The notes: generated by a model from the sequence alone, not told the origin. Positions 18,685 to 27,103 are shown, numbered from the stretch's first letter. The stretch: DNA of 64,000 bases from an uncultured Erythrobacter sp. (GCF_947497915.1 NZ_CANMIJ010000001.1:1609611-1673610); one strand, 5' to 3'. Numbers and translations: made by a program.

Positions 18685-19080
18685 ATGACATTGCTTCCAG
18701 TAACGCTCGCCGCCGCAGCCGCCGCCGCGATTCTCAACATCTGGCTGATGGTGCGTGTCGGACGCATTCGTAACGCCACGAAGGTGTTTGTCGGCGATGA
18801 CGGGAATGAGAATGTGATCCGCCGGATGCGCGCGCATTCGAATTTTATCGAAAGCGCGCCGTTTGTGCTGATCCTGATCGCGGCGATTGAGCTTTCGGGC
18901 AAAGGTGACCCATGGCTTGCATATGTCGCAGCCCTGTTCATTCTGGGCCGTATCGCTCACGGATTTGGCATGGACGGCGGATCATTTTCCAAAGGCCGCA
19001 TGATTGGCACCATCATTTCGATGCTGACGCTGCTCGGACTGGCTGTGGTTGCTGTTCTGATCGGCGCGGGCGTGATGTAG
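18685..19080 (+). CDS. MAPEG-family membrane protein
   Basis: A 131-residue integral membrane protein of the MAPEG superfamily (microsomal glutathione transferase-like). Four hydrophobic segments and the family core VIRRMRAHSNFIESAPFVLI near residue 45-65, then ILGRIAHGFGMD near 92-103. GAGGGGATC lies upstream of ATG 18685. Its last 68 bases overlap the 3' end of the convergent desaturase gene. Bacterial members are mostly uncharacterised; a glutathione-linked detoxification role is only a family possibility. Confidence 0.88.
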   Translation: MTLLPVTLAAAAAAAILNIWLMVRVGRIRNATKVFVGDDGNENVIRRMRAHSNFIESAPFVLILIAAIELSGKGDPWLAYVAALFILGRIAHGFGMDGGSFSKGRMIGTIISMLTLLGLAVVAVLIGAGVM

Positions 19081-20005
19081 TCGCAGACGCGCGCACCACC
19101 TCAAGTTTGCGATCCCTGCCCTGCATATGCGCAGGCAGGCAAACATCGCGGGCAAGGCCCAATTTCTCAAGCAACTGGATAAACCGGTAACCCCAATCGC
19201 TTTGGCCGGGTTTCAGGCCGATCCGCGCGCTGCCTGGAAAGGCGTGGTGATTATTGTGCCACGCCTCGCCCATCGTGATCAGGCCTGCCCACGGCACATC
19301 ATGCGCCTGAACGCCGGCCTCTTTCACCAGCCAGCTTTGCGGGCCGCGGCGATGCGCCAGATGGCCGACCAGCCAGTGGCCGTGCACCGTTAAAGCGACA
19401 CGCACAAAGACGCCCCACACCACGAAGGGCAACCCGCCCATCCAGAACAACAACGCCGCAAGCGGAAGCTGTTGCAGCATCCATGTGCGCTCAAGAAAAC
19501 GGATAAAGCGGCTTTGCTCCAAAGCGTGCAGATCAAACCGCGGCGGCTTTTCCAGTTTCAGGGTGCAGTGCAATTGCCACCACGCATCGATCACCATCGG
19601 GCGGCGATGCGCGAGGTAATCGTGGCATTTGTCCTGCCGCTGAGCCCAATCACGCAGATCATGCGTGCGCACGATCCAAATCGGCCCGCTCATCCCGGCG
19701 ACAGTCCCGCACCATAGAAGGAAACGGCGCAGCCACGGCGATGTCTTGAAACTGCCGTGGATCAACAGGCGATGAAAGCCGACCGAATGGCCGAGCAGCA
19801 GGAAGAGACCCGTCAGACCCAGCCCTACGGCAACAGCAGCAGGCGTTGAGAAGAACGGAATCAATGCGATCGAAGCGAGAAGCATACCGCCATTCCAAAA
19901 GCTATGAACGGGGTCCCACTGCACCTTGCCAATCGCAGGGTCAGCATCGGGCGTTTCGACAATCCAGTTCACTTCACACTTATCGCGGGCTTGCTCACTC
20001 TTCAT
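19013..20005 (-). CDS. Fatty acid / acyl-CoA desaturase-like membrane protein
   Basis: Membrane di-iron desaturase-like protein of 330 residues. The first histidine box is present (HSVGFHRLLIHGSF, about residue 72-85) and so is the third (EAWHNNHHAFPG, about 245). The middle box, normally HxxHH, reads RTHDLRDWAQ with a further CHDYLAH just after, so the iron ligands differ from classic stearoyl-CoA desaturases. I start at ATG 20005, which has GGAG eight or so bases upstream; the frame start at 20020 has no ribosome site. Divergent from an ArsR gene with shared operators; probably controlled by it. The C-terminal 22 codons overlap the convergent MAPEG gene. Confidence 0.82.
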   Translation of the reverse strand: MKSEQARDKCEVNWIVETPDADPAIGKVQWDPVHSFWNGGMLLASIALIPFFSTPAAVAVGLGLTGLFLLLGHSVGFHRLLIHGSFKTSPWLRRFLLWCGTVAGMSGPIWIVRTHDLRDWAQRQDKCHDYLAHRRPMVIDAWWQLHCTLKLEKPPRFDLHALEQSRFIRFLERTWMLQQLPLAALLFWMGGLPFVVWGVFVRVALTVHGHWLVGHLAHRRGPQSWLVKEAGVQAHDVPWAGLITMGEAWHNNHHAFPGSARIGLKPGQSDWGYRFIQLLEKLGLARDVCLPAHMQGRDRKLEVVRASATTSRPRRSEQQPQPVRAASASK

Positions 20006-20031
20006 CACATCATTCTCCATGATACAATTCG

Positions 20032-20087
20032 ATAGGTAATTAATGCATTGCTTAATTACCTATGAGCCCTTGGAAGTAATTAAGCAA
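20032..20087 (+). promoter_or_regulatory. Operator cluster between desaturase and ArsR genes
   Basis: Three copies of the octamer TTAATTAC in alternating orientation. ATAGGTAATTAA (20032-20043) and TTAATTACCTAT (20052-20063) form a perfect 12-base inverted repeat with an 8-base spacer; TTGCTTAATTAC (20048-20059) pairs perfectly with GTAATTAAGCAA (20076-20087). AT-rich palindromes of this kind fit ArsR-type winged-helix regulators, so the adjacent ArsR protein is the likely binder, repressing both divergent genes. Confidence 0.8.
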
Positions 20088-20107
20088 CCGCTTATATCCC
20101 GCCCATC

Positions 20108-20431
20108 ATGCAAAAAGTTTTTGAAGCCCTCGCCTCGACCGTACGCCGCAAAATTCTCGCGTATCTCTCCGAATCGGAGCTGACGGCTGGCCAGATCGCG
20201 GAGCGGTTCGACATATCAAAGCCAGCCGTGTCGCAGCATCTGAAGGTGCTGGAAAACGCCGGCCTCGTCGAAAGCGAAAAGCGCGGCCAATTCGTGCATT
20301 ACCGTGTGGTGCGCGATAACCTTGCCAACACGCTCAACGGATACGTGCAAGAAGTCTGCCCTGTTTCACGCCCGCTCAAGAAAGAAAGCAAGGCGATGGG
20401 ACAAGGCGGAAAGACCGATAGCCAAGACTGA
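20108..20431 (+). CDS. ArsR-family winged-helix regulator
   Basis: A 107-residue DNA-binding repressor. The winged helix covers residues 3-80: LASTVRRKILAYL, then ELTAGQIAERFDISKPAVSQ (recognition helix), HLKVLENAGLVESEKRGQF and a hairpin wing. The ArsR metal site ELCVC is absent (ISKPAVS instead), so it probably senses a non-metal cue or acts constitutively, like SdpR-type members. Divergently transcribed from the desaturase; the inverted repeats between them are the likely operators. Confidence 0.9.
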   Translation: MQKVFEALASTVRRKILAYLSESELTAGQIAERFDISKPAVSQHLKVLENAGLVESEKRGQFVHYRVVRDNLANTLNGYVQEVCPVSRPLKKESKAMGQGGKTDSQD

Positions 20432-20502
20432 AAAACTATTACTCTCATCCCTTGCGTTGTTCACAAAAATTCAGAAGAGTAGCCGCAGGGGAGAGCAAAC
20501 TA

Positions 20503-20700
20503 ATGAGACCGATCATACAATTATTCGCTGGTGCGACTTTGTTCGTACAGCTGATTTTGCTCATGCTGTTTACGGTACTTGTATTTTCGGTAACGGCAAA
20601 CGTCCTCGGCGGCTCGCTATTGCTGGTTGTTGGCCCAATCTTATATTTGGGCGTTCTTTACATGTGGGCGAAGCTGACACAGCGCTTTCTTGATGTTTAG
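20503..20700 (+). CDS. Small two-helix membrane protein, unknown
   Basis: A 65-residue hydrophobic protein with two membrane helices (about 5-30 and 35-55) and a short basic C-terminus (WAKLTQRFLDV). I take ATG 20503, preceded by GGGGAG at about ten bases, rather than the upstream frame start at 20452. It follows the ArsR gene by 71 bases. No family recognised. Confidence 0.62.
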   Translation: MRPIIQLFAGATLFVQLILLMLFTVLVFSVTANVLGGSLLLVVGPILYLGVLYMWAKLTQRFLDV

Positions 20701-20715
20701 AGGAGCTGCACGCGC

Positions 20716-21381
20716 TCAAGATAGAGCGTAATCGCTCACAAACGCATTGGTTTTGCGTTCTTGACCGAAAGTGCTGGTCGGGCCGTGGCCGGGAATGAAC
20801 AGCACATCATCACCCAATGGCCATAGGCGCTGGGTGATCGCGTCAATCAGATCCTGATGATTGCCGCGCGGGAAGTCTGTCCGTCCGATTGATCCCTGAA
20901 AAATCACATCGCCGACAATCGCGAATTTGCTGGGCTCATGGAAGAAAACCACATGCCCGGGCGTGTGGCCGGGGCAATGGACCACATCGAGCGTCAATTC
21001 GCCAACCGTCACCGTATCGCCGTGCTCCAGCCAGCGATCGGGCGTGAAGCTCTTCGCCTCCATCCCGTAACGCGCGCCATCGCTGTCGAGTTGCTCGATC
21101 CAGAACAGATCATCCTTGTGCGGCCCTTCGATTGGCAAGCCCAATTCCTCAGCCAGCATCCCCGCTTGACCGCAATGATCGAGATGCCCGTGGGTAATGA
21201 GGATCTTCTCAAGCTCAACGCCGGCTTTGGCAACGCCCTCTTTCAATTTATCGAGATCGCCTCCAGGATCGGTAAGCGCCGCCTTATTGGTTTTCGTGCA
21301 CCAGATCAGCGAGCAGTTCTGCTGCAAAGGCGTAACCGGAATGATGGCGGCTTTGATCGGCGGCGTTGGTTTGTCAGTCAT
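20716..21381 (-). CDS. MBL-fold metallo-hydrolase (glyoxalase II-like)
   Basis: Cytosolic 221-residue metallo-beta-lactamase-fold hydrolase. The zinc motif is THGHLDHCGQ (about residue 63-72), with later ligands in HCPGHTPGHVVFF (about 134), IVGDVIF (Asp about 158) and FIPGHGPTSTFG (about 200). The compact form without the glyoxalase II C-terminal domain resembles YcbL-type hydrolases. It is 14 bases downstream of the S24 repressor gene on the same strand. Substrate (thioester or other) unknown. Confidence 0.9.
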   Translation of the reverse strand: MTDKPTPPIKAAIIPVTPLQQNCSLIWCTKTNKAALTDPGGDLDKLKEGVAKAGVELEKILITHGHLDHCGQAGMLAEELGLPIEGPHKDDLFWIEQLDSDGARYGMEAKSFTPDRWLEHGDTVTVGELTLDVVHCPGHTPGHVVFFHEPSKFAIVGDVIFQGSIGRTDFPRGNHQDLIDAITQRLWPLGDDVLFIPGHGPTSTFGQERKTNAFVSDYALS

Positions 21382-21395
21382 GCGCCTTATGTGGG

Positions 21396-22070
21396 CTAAA
21401 TCCTTCCGCCTTTCCAGACCACCCGGCCAATAATCTCCACATCTTGAGCTTCTACGTTGACCGGCGGATAGGCGAGGTTTTGGCTGAGAAGTGCGAGCCG
21501 CCCTCCCCCTGCGCTTGCGACGCGTTTCACCATCAGGGTCTCACCAAGGCGAACGACGTGCACGCCGTCACGGAACGGACGGGGCGAGCGGTCGACCAGG
21601 ATTTCATCACCATTGTTGAGCAGCGGCTCCATCGAATCGCCTTCGACCTTGATCGCCGACAATTGCGATCCCGAAAGGCCCTGCTCTGCCAGCCAGCGAT
21701 GCGAGAACCGGAATGCATCGAACGATTCTTCGCCCACAGGCAGCGCGCCGGGCCCCGCAGAAGCCCCGATATCAAGCCGCGGCACCTCCACATATGTCGA
21801 TTCAGATGCTGGCGCCGAGTCAATATAGGATTTATCCTTAACACTCGGTAAGGCCGCCACACCCAGTTCAGATTCGTCCACACCAAAGAACTGCGCAAGC
21901 TTTGCGCGGTCACCCTCCTCAAGCTTCTTAGGCGTTCCGCGCTTAATAAACTGTTGGAGATAAGCGGAATTCCGACCGATCATCTCTGACAGGCTGCTTA
22001 AACTGACACCGCGCCCCTGCGCCAAATCAAGCAACCGCACCCGCTCCGGTGACATATCAGACTGCGCCAT
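21396..22070 (-). CDS. LexA/CI-like repressor: HTH plus S24 peptidase domain
   Basis: Transcriptional regulator of 224 residues with an N-terminal helix-turn-helix (about 15-60: GVSLSSLSEMIGRNSAYLQQ) and a C-terminal S24 self-cleavage domain. The catalytic Ser is in KVEGDSMEPLLNNGDEILVD (about 145) and the Lys in ETLMVKRVAS (about 185). An Ala-Gly pair in DIGASAGPGALP (about 106) is a plausible autocleavage site. This combination is seen in phage CI, LexA and stress regulators. Two palindromes lie directly upstream, so it probably represses itself and the divergent small genes. Not the canonical LexA by its N-terminal domain. Confidence 0.88.
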   Translation of the reverse strand: MAQSDMSPERVRLLDLAQGRGVSLSSLSEMIGRNSAYLQQFIKRGTPKKLEEGDRAKLAQFFGVDESELGVAALPSVKDKSYIDSAPASESTYVEVPRLDIGASAGPGALPVGEESFDAFRFSHRWLAEQGLSGSQLSAIKVEGDSMEPLLNNGDEILVDRSPRPFRDGVHVVRLGETLMVKRVASAGGGRLALLSQNLAYPPVNVEAQDVEIIGRVVWKGGRI

Positions 22071-22117
22071 AATCGAACCCTTCCCTCAACAGGAGTGCGT
22101 CTTGACCCCTTCATTTT

Positions 22118-22152
22118 TCCTATAGCATAGGATTTTTCCTAGACAAGTAGGA
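22118..22152 (+). promoter_or_regulatory. Two tandem palindromic operators of the S24 repressor
   Basis: TCCTATAGCATAGGA (22118-22132) is a perfect 6-base inverted repeat around a 3-base centre, and TCCTAGACAAGTAGGA (22137-22152) repeats the same half-site with a 4-base centre. They lie 48-82 bases upstream of the S24 repressor start and 71-105 bases upstream of the divergent small gene. Two similar sites between divergent genes are the classic layout for a CI-type switch; binding itself is inferred. Confidence 0.75.
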
Positions 22153-22222
22153 TTTGAGTTGGAACATTATATGAACATCAAGCGATTCGCTCGATGATCA
22201 CGAACCATTTTGGGGGAATTAA

Positions 22223-22444
22223 ATGCTCATCCGAAAAGTCGAAAAATTCCTGCGTGCCCATGACATGCCAGCCACGAAATTCGGGCGGCTCGCCGCACAT
22301 GATCCGCGCTTTGTGCTCGATCTACGCATGGGCCGGATACCGCGTGAGGCAACCGAGGCGCGCACTCTGCGATGGATGGAGCAGTTTGAAACTGCCGCCC
22401 GCACCCAATCATCAATCCAGACAAAGGAATTCGCACCATGCTGA
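22223..22444 (+). CDS. Small putative DNA-binding protein, unknown
   Basis: A 73-residue basic protein with no enzyme motif. The helical segment with FGRLAAHDPRFVLDLRMGR (about residues 20-38) resembles a short helix-turn-helix of the kind found in small alphaproteobacterial proteins, so a Cro-like role is possible but unproven. Divergent from the S24 repressor with the palindromes between. Its stop overlaps the start of the next gene (ATGCTGA), so the two are coupled. Confidence 0.6.
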   Translation: MLIRKVEKFLRAHDMPATKFGRLAAHDPRFVLDLRMGRIPREATEARTLRWMEQFETAARTQSSIQTKEFAPC

Positions 22445-22866
22445 CCGAAACACTCATCCGCCCTGCCGCCTTCGCACCGCCCGCAGCGTTCGAAACAAAG
22501 TCAGCCGATACGCCTGCCCCAACGCTGCGCGCCCGGCGTTACCGCCCCCGCCGCACCACGGCGGACCGTGTGCGAGAGGCGCTGATCAAGTTATCGGAAG
22601 GGCGCGCAAGCATGCTTTCCCACGATGAAAAGGCATGGGCCTCCATCACCTTTTCAGGAACGCGGCACGAATTGATGCTCGATTTCGATGGCAAAGAGGC
22701 TGTGGAAGTCGGCGAGGAATTTATTGCTAATCTGCCCGAGCACGAATTTCGCATCCCTGGCCAGCTGGTCGCCGAAGCCACCATCCGCGAAGTTGATCAC
22801 AGCTTTAACGGCGATGAAGAACGGATGGTGGTGACGGCGGTGCTGCTGTTGTTAGAGGAGAGTTAG
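22438..22866 (+). CDS. Conserved-looking hypothetical protein
   Basis: I do not recognise this 142-residue soluble protein. An Ala/Pro-rich N-terminus and a basic stretch (LRARRYRPRRTTADR, about 30-45) precede an alpha/beta domain with acidic C-terminus. Translation start overlaps the end of the preceding small gene, which argues for a two-gene operon under the S24 repressor. Its 3' end overlaps the convergent aldehyde dehydrogenase gene by 4 bases. Confidence 0.6.
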   Translation: MLTETLIRPAAFAPPAAFETKSADTPAPTLRARRYRPRRTTADRVREALIKLSEGRASMLSHDEKAWASITFSGTRHELMLDFDGKEAVEVGEEFIANLPEHEFRIPGQLVAEATIREVDHSFNGDEERMVVTAVLLLLEES

Positions 22867-24299
22867 AGCCTGCGGATCACAAGGTTCCGGATCTCGGTCA
22901 TGTCTTCCATGGCAAAGCGGATGCCCTCACGGCCGAGACCGGAATCTTTCACGCCGCCATATGGCATGTTGTCCACGCGGTAGGACGACACGTCGTTCAC
23001 CACCACGCCGCCCACATCGAGAGTGTCCCATGCATCGAGCACCTGATGCAAGTCGCGCGTGAAGATGCCCGCCTGCAGACCGAATTTGGAATGGTTCACC
23101 TGTTCCATCGCTTCATTGAAGTCTGAGAATTTGGTGAGGTTGGCGAGCGGACCGAATGCTTCTTCCCAATTGGCATCAGCCTTTGGATCGACACCTTCGA
23201 GCAATGTCGCCTCCAGCATATTCCCATTGGAAAGACCGCCGCCGCACAGCAAGGTCGCGCCCGCCGATACGGCATCGTCGATCCAGCCTTTGAGGCGTCC
23301 CGCTTCCTTATCCGAAATCATCGGACCAATGAATGTGTCACGGTCTTTCGGGTCGCCCGCGACGAGGGTCTTCGTCTTGGCGACGAGCATGTCTTTGAAG
23401 CGGTCATAGATGTCTTCGTGGACGATGATCCGCTGAACACCGATGCAGGATTGGCCGGACTGATAGAACGCGCCAAATATGATCCGCTCCAACGCGTGAT
23501 CAAGATCAGCATCCTTGTCGACGATCACCGCCGCATTGCCGCCCAGCTCTAAGATAACGGGTTTCTTGCCCGCCTTTGCCTTCAAGTCCCAACCAACGCC
23601 CGGTGAACCGGTGAAGCTAAGCAGTTTGAGCCGCTCATCCACCGTGAACAGGTCCGCGCCGTCGCGGCTAGCAGGAAGGATCGAAAACGCGCCTTCGGGA
23701 AGGTCGGTTTCCGCCAGCACTTCGCCCATGATAATCGCGCCAAGCGGTGTCTTGGACGCTGGCTTCATCACAAATGGACAGCCAACCGCGATAGCGGGCG
23801 CGATCTTGTGCGCAGCCAAGTTTAGCGGAAAGTTGAACGGGGAGATAAAGCTGCACGGCCCGATAGGCACGCGCTTCCACATGCCCATATAACCCTTGGC
23901 CCGCGCGCTGATATCCAGCGGTTGAACCTCGCCGTAATTGCGGGTCGATTCCTCGGCGGCAATTTTGAACGTGTCGATCAAACGATCAACCTCGCCCTCG
24001 GCATCTTTGATTGGTTTGCCCGCCTCAACACACAGCGAATAAGCCAGTTCATCATACCGTTCGCGAAAGCGGGTGACGCAATGTTGCAGCACATCCTGCC
24101 GCTCGTAACTCGCCATTTTTGCCATCGGCTCGGTCGCGCGAACCGCGCCTGCAATAGCTTCCTCGATCACATCAGGCGTCGCCAGTGCAGTGCGAAATGC
24201 AACCTCGCCGGTGAACTTGTCCGTCACCTCAAGATCGGTGTTAGGCTGCGCCGCTTTGTTGTTGAGATAGAGCGGATAGGTGTCTTTTAACTGGGGCAT
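22863..24299 (-). CDS. NAD(P)-dependent aldehyde dehydrogenase
   Basis: Cytosolic ALDH-superfamily enzyme of 478 residues that oxidises an aldehyde to the acid. Seen: N-terminal PIGPCSFISPFNFPLNLAAH, cofactor motif FTGSPGVGWDLKAKAG (about 228), catalytic-Glu ILELGGNAAVIVD (about 250), catalytic Cys in YQSGQSCIGVQRI (about 285) and EAFGPLANL (about 385). It resembles the succinate-semialdehyde/lactaldehyde group, but substrate cannot be fixed. It lies 30 bases downstream of an acetolactate-synthase-like gene, so the aldehyde may come from that enzyme's pathway. Confidence 0.92.
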   Translation of the reverse strand: MPQLKDTYPLYLNNKAAQPNTDLEVTDKFTGEVAFRTALATPDVIEEAIAGAVRATEPMAKMASYERQDVLQHCVTRFRERYDELAYSLCVEAGKPIKDAEGEVDRLIDTFKIAAEESTRNYGEVQPLDISARAKGYMGMWKRVPIGPCSFISPFNFPLNLAAHKIAPAIAVGCPFVMKPASKTPLGAIIMGEVLAETDLPEGAFSILPASRDGADLFTVDERLKLLSFTGSPGVGWDLKAKAGKKPVILELGGNAAVIVDKDADLDHALERIIFGAFYQSGQSCIGVQRIIVHEDIYDRFKDMLVAKTKTLVAGDPKDRDTFIGPMISDKEAGRLKGWIDDAVSAGATLLCGGGLSNGNMLEATLLEGVDPKADANWEEAFGPLANLTKFSDFNEAMEQVNHSKFGLQAGIFTRDLHQVLDAWDTLDVGGVVVNDVSSYRVDNMPYGGVKDSGLGREGIRFAMEDMTEIRNLVIRRL

Positions 24300-24329
24300 T
24301 GTTGCGTCCTTGTGTCCCTATCTTGCCGA

Positions 24330-25988
24330 TCAGAGCTTTTTGCTCAGTTCCTTGATATCGTGGTTCAGGATCTGATCGTTCTCGGTGTAATCAACCGGAC
24401 AATCGATCAAGTGAACACCCGGCGTATCGCGGCAATGGGCGAGCACTTCGGTAAGATGCTCGCTACTTTCCACGCGGTGACCATGGCCGCCATAGCTTTC
24501 GACATATTTGACGAAATCCGGGTTGCCATAGGTCAAACCGAAATCATCGAAACCCATGTTGGCCTGTTTCCAGCGGATCATACCGTACGCATCATCGCGC
24601 AGGATCAGGACGGTGAGGTTAAGCTTAAGACGCACTGCCGTCTCAAGCTCCTGAGAATTCATCATGAACCCGCCATCGCCGCAAATCGCCATGACCTTGC
24701 GCTCTGGATACAGCATCGCGCTCATCATCGCACTCGGCAGGCCCGCGCCCATTGTGGCCAGCGCGTTATCGAGCAGAACGGTGTTGGGCAGATAGGCAGT
24801 AAAGCCGCGCGCAAACCAGATTTTGTACACGCCATTATCGAGGCAGATAATGCCATCATGCGGCATGCAATCGCGCACTTGTTGCACCAGATGCGGTGGA
24901 AAAATCGGGAAGCGCGTATCCGCGGCAAGCCCGTTTGTGTGATCCAGCTCTGCCTGATGGTAAGCGAGCATCTGGTCAAAATTCCAGCTGCGGTTCGGGC
25001 TGATATCTTCTTTCATTTGCCAGATCGCATTGGCGATATCGCCGATCAATTCGACTTGCGGGAAGTAGACCGGATCAACCTCTGCCGTGCGGGTCGATAC
25101 GTGGATCACTGTCACGCCGTTATCGTGCATGAAGAACGGCGGTTTTTCGATCACGTCATGGCCGACATTGATGATGCAGTCCGAAGCTTCGACAGCGCGG
25201 TGCACAAAGTCACCGGCAGACAAAGCGGCGCAACCGAGGAATTTGGGGTGGCGCTCATCAATTACGCCTTTGCCCATTTGCGTGGTCAGGAACGGAATGC
25301 CGGTCTTCTCGACAAACTGTTCAAGCATCCGGCCGCACAATTTGCGGTTGGCACCGGCACCGATCACCAGAACAGGATTTTTCGCCGCTTCCACCGCTTT
25401 AACAGCGGCGCGAACGGCCTTGGATTCCGCCGATGGACGGCGCGCCACACTTTTAGGCAGCGGCTTGAAATCTTCGGTGGGTTCTTCGGCGATGTCTTCC
25501 GGCAATTCGATCAGGGTCGCGCCCGGCTTTTCCTCTTCCGCCAGACGATACGCTTCGCGCACGCGGCTCGGGATGTTGTCGCCCGCTGCGATCTGGATCG
25601 AATATTTGGTCACCGGCTCCATCAAGGAGACGATATCGACAATTTGAAAGCGGCCCTGCTTCGATTTCTTGATCGGCTTCTGCCCCGTGATCATCAGGAC
25701 AGGCATCCCGCCAAGCTGGGCGTAGGCCGCAGAGGTCACAAAATTCGTCGCGCCCGGGCCAAGCGTCGCAACGCACACGCCCGTCTTGCCCGTATGGCGG
25801 CCATAGGTTGCAGCCATAAAGCCTGCGCCTTGTTCGTGACGGGTCAGGATCAACTTAATTTTGTCGGATTTTCCAAGGGAATCGAGGAAGTCCAGGTTTT
25901 CTTCACCAGGTACGCCAAAGATATACTCGCAGCCTTCGGCTTCGAGACAGTCGATAAATACGTCCGACGCTTTTTTGGTCTCAGTCAT
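24330..25988 (-). CDS. Thiamine diphosphate enzyme, acetolactate synthase large-subunit type
   Basis: A 552-residue ThDP-dependent enzyme closest to catabolic acetolactate synthase/IlvB-type proteins. The activating Glu is in TRHEQGAGFMAA (about residue 51) and the ThDP-Mg motif runs from GDGGFMMNSQELETA (about 437) to the NDAY-like RDDAYGMIRW. No small regulatory subunit (IlvN) gene is adjacent, as expected for a stand-alone catabolic form. It is followed by the aldehyde dehydrogenase gene, so a 2-oxoacid-to-aldehyde step is an alternative. Exact reaction is not settled. Confidence 0.88.
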   Translation of the reverse strand: MTETKKASDVFIDCLEAEGCEYIFGVPGEENLDFLDSLGKSDKIKLILTRHEQGAGFMAATYGRHTGKTGVCVATLGPGATNFVTSAAYAQLGGMPVLMITGQKPIKKSKQGRFQIVDIVSLMEPVTKYSIQIAAGDNIPSRVREAYRLAEEEKPGATLIELPEDIAEEPTEDFKPLPKSVARRPSAESKAVRAAVKAVEAAKNPVLVIGAGANRKLCGRMLEQFVEKTGIPFLTTQMGKGVIDERHPKFLGCAALSAGDFVHRAVEASDCIINVGHDVIEKPPFFMHDNGVTVIHVSTRTAEVDPVYFPQVELIGDIANAIWQMKEDISPNRSWNFDQMLAYHQAELDHTNGLAADTRFPIFPPHLVQQVRDCMPHDGIICLDNGVYKIWFARGFTAYLPNTVLLDNALATMGAGLPSAMMSAMLYPERKVMAICGDGGFMMNSQELETAVRLKLNLTVLILRDDAYGMIRWKQANMGFDDFGLTYGNPDFVKYVESYGGHGHRVESSEHLTEVLAHCRDTPGVHLIDCPVDYTENDQILNHDIKELSKKL

Positions 25989-26164
25989 TTCACAATTCCC
26001 CCCTTGTTAGAGAACCCGCTATCCCACCGCGGAGCAGGCGATACATCCTGCTGTTCTCTTAATTTGTCTGAACGGTTACATTCGCAATGCCACCGTCATG
26101 CACTCACTTCGTGATGCCTGCAAACACCATGCATGAATTGCACGAATGCGCCAATTGTTTGGGG

Positions 26165-27103
26165 TCAATATCCGATGCGGGGATCGAAAATCGGGGCGAC
26201 AGGTTCGCCGCGCAGATATTTGTCCAGATTGTCTAGGAAACGGTCCGCGCTGCGCAGAAACATCTGGTCCTGCGCGCGGCCCGACAGGTGCATGCTGATA
26301 TGGGCATTGTCGAGCGCCCAAAGCGGGTGATCTGCGGGCAGAGGCTCAGGCGTGGTCACATCCAGAAATGCCCCGCCGATTTTCTTACCTTCAAGCGCGG
26401 TGACGAGCGCTGGTTGATCAATCACGGCGCCGCGCGCGATGTTGACGATCACCGCGTCTGATTTCATTGACGCAAGTTCATCCGCGCCGATCATACCATC
26501 GGTTTCCGGGGTGGCTGGCACGGCGAGGATGACCCAATCGAACTCGCCCAACTTTTCGCGCCACTGATCCGGCGTTAGCGTTCCCTCTCCGCCAGAGCGC
26601 CGCACGACGGTGACATCGACATCGAAAGCTTCGAGACGCGGCTTGATCAGCTTCCCAATCGCGCCATAGCCGAGCAGTAACGCTCTCGAACCGGCCAATT
26701 CGCGTTTGCCCGGACTATCCAGCAACCATTCGCGCCGCTCCTGTGCGCGCATCACATCGCGGTAACCCTTGGCGATGTTGAGCATCCCCATCACGACATA
26801 TTCGGCGATCGTAATCGCATTGATCCCCGCGCCATTGGTGACTGTGATATCGCGGTCAATCAACACATCCATCGGCAGAAAATCGAGGCCGGCGTAGATC
26901 GAATTGAGCCACTTAAGTTCGGTCGCCGCTTCCAGCGACTTGACCATATCGTCCTTGTTGTTGGAATCGAACCAGCCAATCTCTGCGCCTTTGACGGCAT
27001 CGACCGCTTCTTCGGGGGTCATAAACCAGCGGACATCTAGATCGGCTGGCAGGCGCGGCTCGAGCAGCGGGCGGATGAGGCCGGAGATTGCGAGTGAGGT
27101 CAT
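26165..27103 (-). CDS. D-isomer-specific 2-hydroxyacid dehydrogenase
   Basis: NAD(P)-dependent 2-oxoacid/2-hydroxyacid oxidoreductase of 312 residues. The Rossmann motif is GSRALLLGYGAIGKLI (about 140), with NIARGAVIDQPALVTAL (catalytic Arg about 233), the Glu-containing DVTTPEPLPADHPLW (about 258) and a His in NAHISMHLSG (about 282). I start at ATG 27103, which overlaps the cysS stop (ATGA) and has GGAAG upstream, not the frame start at 27115. Glyoxylate, hydroxypyruvate or phenylpyruvate are possible substrates. Confidence 0.9.
   Translation of the reverse strand: MTSLAISGLIRPLLEPRLPADLDVRWFMTPEEAVDAVKGAEIGWFDSNNKDDMVKSLEAATELKWLNSIYAGLDFLPMDVLIDRDITVTNGAGINAITIAEYVVMGMLNIAKGYRDVMRAQERREWLLDSPGKRELAGSRALLLGYGAIGKLIKPRLEAFDVDVTVVRRSGGEGTLTPDQWREKLGEFDWVILAVPATPETDGMIGADELASMKSDAVIVNIARGAVIDQPALVTALEGKKIGGAFLDVTTPEPLPADHPLWALDNAHISMHLSGRAQDQMFLRSADRFLDNLDKYLRGEPVAPIFDPRIGY

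Noticed and set aside
24312..26114. A 600-codon open frame on the plus strand opposite the acetolactate-synthase-like gene
   Set aside because: It mirrors the real gene nearly base for base; the product is rich in His/Arg/Gln with no recognisable domain, while the opposite strand encodes a full ThDP enzyme.
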